DNA of 8,494 nucleotides from an uncultured Mollicutes bacterium (GTDB taxonomy: Bacteria; Bacillota_I; Bacilli_A; RFN20; CAG-826). Below the pieces are notes generated by a model, which was given only the letters and a program-made list of their open reading frames with translations, was not told the DNA's origin and did no database searches. Shown here piece after piece: positions 6,151 to 8,494 of the stretch (its first letter is position 1; every line of letters begins with the position of its first letter). Location of the stretch: contig CAMESA010000035.1 of assembly GCA_945935945.1 (NCBI GenBank), forward strand, positions 1-8,494, given 5' to 3'. Made by a program: the position numbers and the translations under genes.

Positions 6151-7914
6151 ATGAAAAAAGCTTCTAATGATAAGAAAAACAAGGGTTTCCTCGTTAGCGA
6201 GTTAGCAGAAATTGAAAAAAGAGAAAATGAAATCCCGTTTATAAATTTTTATCCTCGACCAAAATTAAAAAGAAATAATTTTACAATTCTAAATGGTGAA
6301 TGGGATATAGAAATTAGCAAAAACAGTGATTTACCAGTAAAATACATAAAAAAAGTAGTTGTTCCATATCCAATTGAAAGTCCAGACAGTCTTGTTAATC
6401 ATCTTTTAGAGCCTGATGAATATATTTTTTATCATCGAGAAATAAAATATGATTTAAAAGACGGAAAAAGAGCGATTTTACATTTTGAAGGAATTGATCA
6501 AACTGCTGAAATTTTTATCAATAATGAATTTGTAGAAAAACATATTGGTGGATACACTTCATTTTCACTTGATGTTACTAACTTTTTAAGTAAAGGAAGT
6601 TTTGATCTTTCAATTAGAGTTCAAGATGTTACCGATCAAAGTTATCACCAAAGAGGAAAACAAACTTTAAAACCTAGTTTCTGTTTTTATTCTTCTTCAA
6701 GTGGAATTTATAAAACTGTTTGGTTAGAAGAAGTTCCAGAAAAATATATCTATGATGTAGCTTATCAATCAATTTTTGATGAAAATGGATTAAAAATATA
6801 CATAAAAACAAAAGAAGATGGAAACGCAAAAATTTCAATTGAGGGAGAAACTTTTGTTATCCCAACAAATAAAGACAATCTCATTACATTAAAAAATGTA
6901 CCAATACGGTCAATATCATGTCCAAATCTACTAAATATTGATATTGAATACTGTGACGATGTTGTTAAAACATACCATGCGTATAGAAAATTTGAAGTTA
7001 AAAACGGTGAAAATCGCGGATTTTTCTTAAATAATGAAAAAATTATTTTAAATGGTTTGCTTGACCAAGGTTATTATTTTCCAAACGGATTAACTCCAAG
7101 ATCTTATAAAGATTATGAATTTGATATTTTAAGATTAAAAGAACTCGGCTTTAATACAATTAGAAAACATATTAAAGTTGAAGATGAATATTTTTATTAT
7201 TTATGTGACAAATATGGAATGTTAGTTCTCCAAGATCTTCCAAATGGTGGTGAGCCATACAAATTTATTAGCGTCGGATTTCCTAGATTAAGCATTAAAC
7301 TTTTAAACAAAGAAAAATATCTAAATGAAAAGAATGTTGGAAGAGGAAATGCTCTTGGCAACAAAGAATTTATTAATGATTCCTTATCTATAATCTCTAA
7401 ATTGAACAATTATGGATGCATTATCGGCTATACAATTTTTAATGAAGGTCGGGGTCAGTTTAAAACCAGCGAAGTTTATAATATTTTGAGACCAAATATT
7501 AAAAATAGGTTTGTAGATTTAACAAGTGGTTGGTATCAATCAAATGATAATGAAGTTTTTTCAATTCATGCTTATACGTATCAAACTCGTGATAGACAAG
7601 ATATTTATAAAGATCGTCCATATTTTTTAAGTGAATTTGGTGGATTAGGATTAAAAGTAAAAGATCATTCTTTGTATCCTGGTGAATTTTCGCATCGTGG
7701 AAGTAAAACAAAAGCAGCTTTAACTAAAAAATATGTTGGTATTTTTAATAACTTAATTAAGAATTTAAAAAAGGGTCATATTGCTGGAATGATTTATACC
7801 CAAGTTGCTGATTGTGAAACTGAGTACAATGGGATCTTTACATTCGATAGAAAAATTCTAAAAATTGATGAAAAAATCATCAAAGAAATAAATGAAAAAA
7901 TTCATCCATATTAA
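6151..7914 (+). CDS. Glycoside hydrolase family 2 protein (beta-glycosidase-like)
   Basis: Retaining beta-glycosidase of GH2 by sequence; the sugar and linkage are unknown. The 587 aa contain a jelly-roll sugar-binding domain (about 45-195, with FEGIDQTAEIFINNEFVEKH and the SSGIYKTVWLE closing strand), a short Ig-like domain (about 200-282) and a TIM barrel (about 290-587). The acid/base is Glu432 in FNEG and the nucleophile is Glu495 in SEFGG, so both catalytic glutamates are present. NGLLDQGYYFPNGL (301-314) and GFNTIRKHIKVE (333-344) place it in the compact GH2 group with an 'LDQGYWPDGL' barrel entry, distinct from LacZ (about 1000 aa). There is no signal peptide, so it should act in the cytoplasm on imported glycosides. 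ATG 6151 is chosen because AAGGAA (6138-6143) stands seven bases ahead; TTG 6121 lies inside the previous gene. It starts 4 nt after the PII-B stop, so it is co-transcribed with the transporter-PII genes. Its stop overlaps that of rsmI. Confidence 0.9.
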   Translation: MKKASNDKKNKGFLVSELAEIEKRENEIPFINFYPRPKLKRNNFTILNGEWDIEISKNSDLPVKYIKKVVVPYPIESPDSLVNHLLEPDEYIFYHREIKYDLKDGKRAILHFEGIDQTAEIFINNEFVEKHIGGYTSFSLDVTNFLSKGSFDLSIRVQDVTDQSYHQRGKQTLKPSFCFYSSSSGIYKTVWLEEVPEKYIYDVAYQSIFDENGLKIYIKTKEDGNAKISIEGETFVIPTNKDNLITLKNVPIRSISCPNLLNIDIEYCDDVVKTYHAYRKFEVKNGENRGFFLNNEKIILNGLLDQGYYFPNGLTPRSYKDYEFDILRLKELGFNTIRKHIKVEDEYFYYLCDKYGMLVLQDLPNGGEPYKFISVGFPRLSIKLLNKEKYLNEKNVGRGNALGNKEFINDSLSIISKLNNYGCIIGYTIFNEGRGQFKTSEVYNILRPNIKNRFVDLTSGWYQSNDNEVFSIHAYTYQTRDRQDIYKDRPYFLSEFGGLGLKVKDHSLYPGEFSHRGSKTKAALTKKYVGIFNNLIKNLKKGHIAGMIYTQVADCETEYNGIFTFDRKILKIDEKIIKEINEKIHPY

Positions 7915-8494
7915 TCTTTTTTATTATTAATTACTTCTTTATATAATTTGTTTTTGTTTACATTAAACAAAGTTGAAACAGCATTTATTGCGTCTTTTTG
8001 TGATAGACCAGCGGACGTTAAATCATTAACTTTTTCTAAAAAACCATCTAAAACCCCATTATTTTTTGTGTTTTCTTGATTTTTTTCAACAATAATTACA
8101 ATCTCACCTTTGAAGGATTCATAATTTTCAATAATTGATTTTACATCTCCACGAATGAATTCTTCGTATACTTTTGTTAATTCACGAGCAACACAAATTT
8201 GCCTATTTCCTAATACTTCATAAATAGATTTTAAAGTGTCTATAATTCGATGAGGAGCTTCATAAAAGATTAGAGTAAATTCAATATTTTTGAGTTTTTC
8301 TAATTCCGATTTTCTTTTACTCTCTTTTGGATCTAAAAATCCATAAAATAAAAAGTGAGATGAATCTATTCCACTTCCAACAAGTCCATTCAAAAAAGCG
8401 TTTGGTCCGCTTAATGGAACAACTTTTATTCTATTTTCGATTGCTTTTTTTACAAGGATTGAACCAGGATCACTAATGCATGGATAACCTGCAT
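7911..8494 (-). CDS. rsmI: 16S rRNA (cytidine(1402)-2'-O)-methyltransferase, C-terminal part (runs off the window)
   Basis: SAM-dependent enzyme that methylates the 2'-O of C1402 in the 16S rRNA decoding centre, complementing RsmH. About 193 aa of a usual 280-290 are present. The open frame continues to the right edge with AGYPCISDPG (RsmI motif AGTPGISDPG) followed by PLSGPNAFLNGL, so the gene is cut by the window edge, not degraded. Further family segments are FYGFLDPK, FYEAPHRI, ARELTKVYEEF and GEIVIIVE, then the C-terminal helical domain GLSQKDAINAVS...KLYKEV. The TTG near 8393 is internal and not a start. It converges on the GH2 gene, with TAA stops sharing a TTAA (7911-7914). No terminator is visible between them. 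Confidence 0.95.
   Translation of the reverse strand, partial: AGYPCISDPGSILVKKAIENRIKVVPLSGPNAFLNGLVGSGIDSSHFLFYGFLDPKESKRKSELEKLKNIEFTLIFYEAPHRIIDTLKSIYEVLGNRQICVARELTKVYEEFIRGDVKSIIENYESFKGEIVIIVEKNQENTKNNGVLDGFLEKVNDLTSAGLSQKDAINAVSTLFNVNKNKLYKEVINNKKD

Noticed and set aside
7197..7711. Two minus-strand open frames of 70 codons inside the GH2 gene.
   Set aside because: Both are antisense to the catalytic barrel, including the two catalytic glutamates, and show no independent coding signal.
8391..8393. TTG at 8393 (minus strand) as the start of a short rsmI.
   Set aside because: The frame stays open to the edge and encodes the conserved AGYPCISDPG and PLSGPNAFL segments, so the gene is merely cut by the window.

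Overview
The window is AT-rich (by eye about 30 % G+C). Its genes use strong AAGGAG-type ribosome sites and sigma-A-like promoters. TGG encodes Trp and no frame needs TGA read through, so the standard bacterial code applies. Together with a 321-aa ROK kinase close to Bacillus glucokinase and a Bacillus-type 'GGGC' start in front of pyrG, this points to a low-GC Bacillota/Mollicutes-like bacterium (for example an uncultured gut Bacilli/RF39/Erysipelotrichales relative). The lineage is inference; no marker here fixes it.

Layout: (1) 1-118 is a short upstream region, then a ROK sugar kinase (119-1084). (2) 1085-1183 is a dense 99-nt control region for pyrG. It holds a -10 box, a GGGC start followed by a run of five C, and a long inverted repeat whose 3' arm contains the pyrG ribosome site. 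(3) pyrG (CTP synthase, 1184-2809) overlaps by 8 nt an RluA-family pseudouridine synthase (2802-3779). (4) From 3787 a near-perfect extended -10 promoter (TGTTATAAT) lies so close to the next ATG that the mRNA is probably leaderless. It drives a tight four-gene unit: a duplicated DUF1538 membrane protein (3821-5359), two different PII-like proteins (5369-5827 and 5805-6146, overlapping by 23 nt) and a cytoplasmic family 2 glycoside hydrolase (6151-7914). (5) rsmI (16S rRNA C1402 2'-O-methyltransferase) is convergent on the minus strand, overlaps the hydrolase stop by 4 nt, and runs off the right edge without its N-terminus.

How they fit: the ROK kinase, pyrG, the pseudouridine synthase and rsmI are housekeeping functions. 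The remarkable part is the DUF1538-PII-PII-GH2 unit. A polytopic membrane protein of unknown substrate, followed at once by two PII-type sensors, resembles the AmtB-GlnK (channel plus PII regulator) and SbtA-SbtB arrangements. The simplest inference is an uncharacterised transporter gated by a hetero- or dual-PII module that reads nucleotide or metabolite levels. The co-transcribed glycosidase hints that the physiology may involve carbon or sugar rather than only nitrogen. No mobile elements, CRISPR arrays, tRNA or rRNA genes were seen, and no gap exceeds 300 bases.
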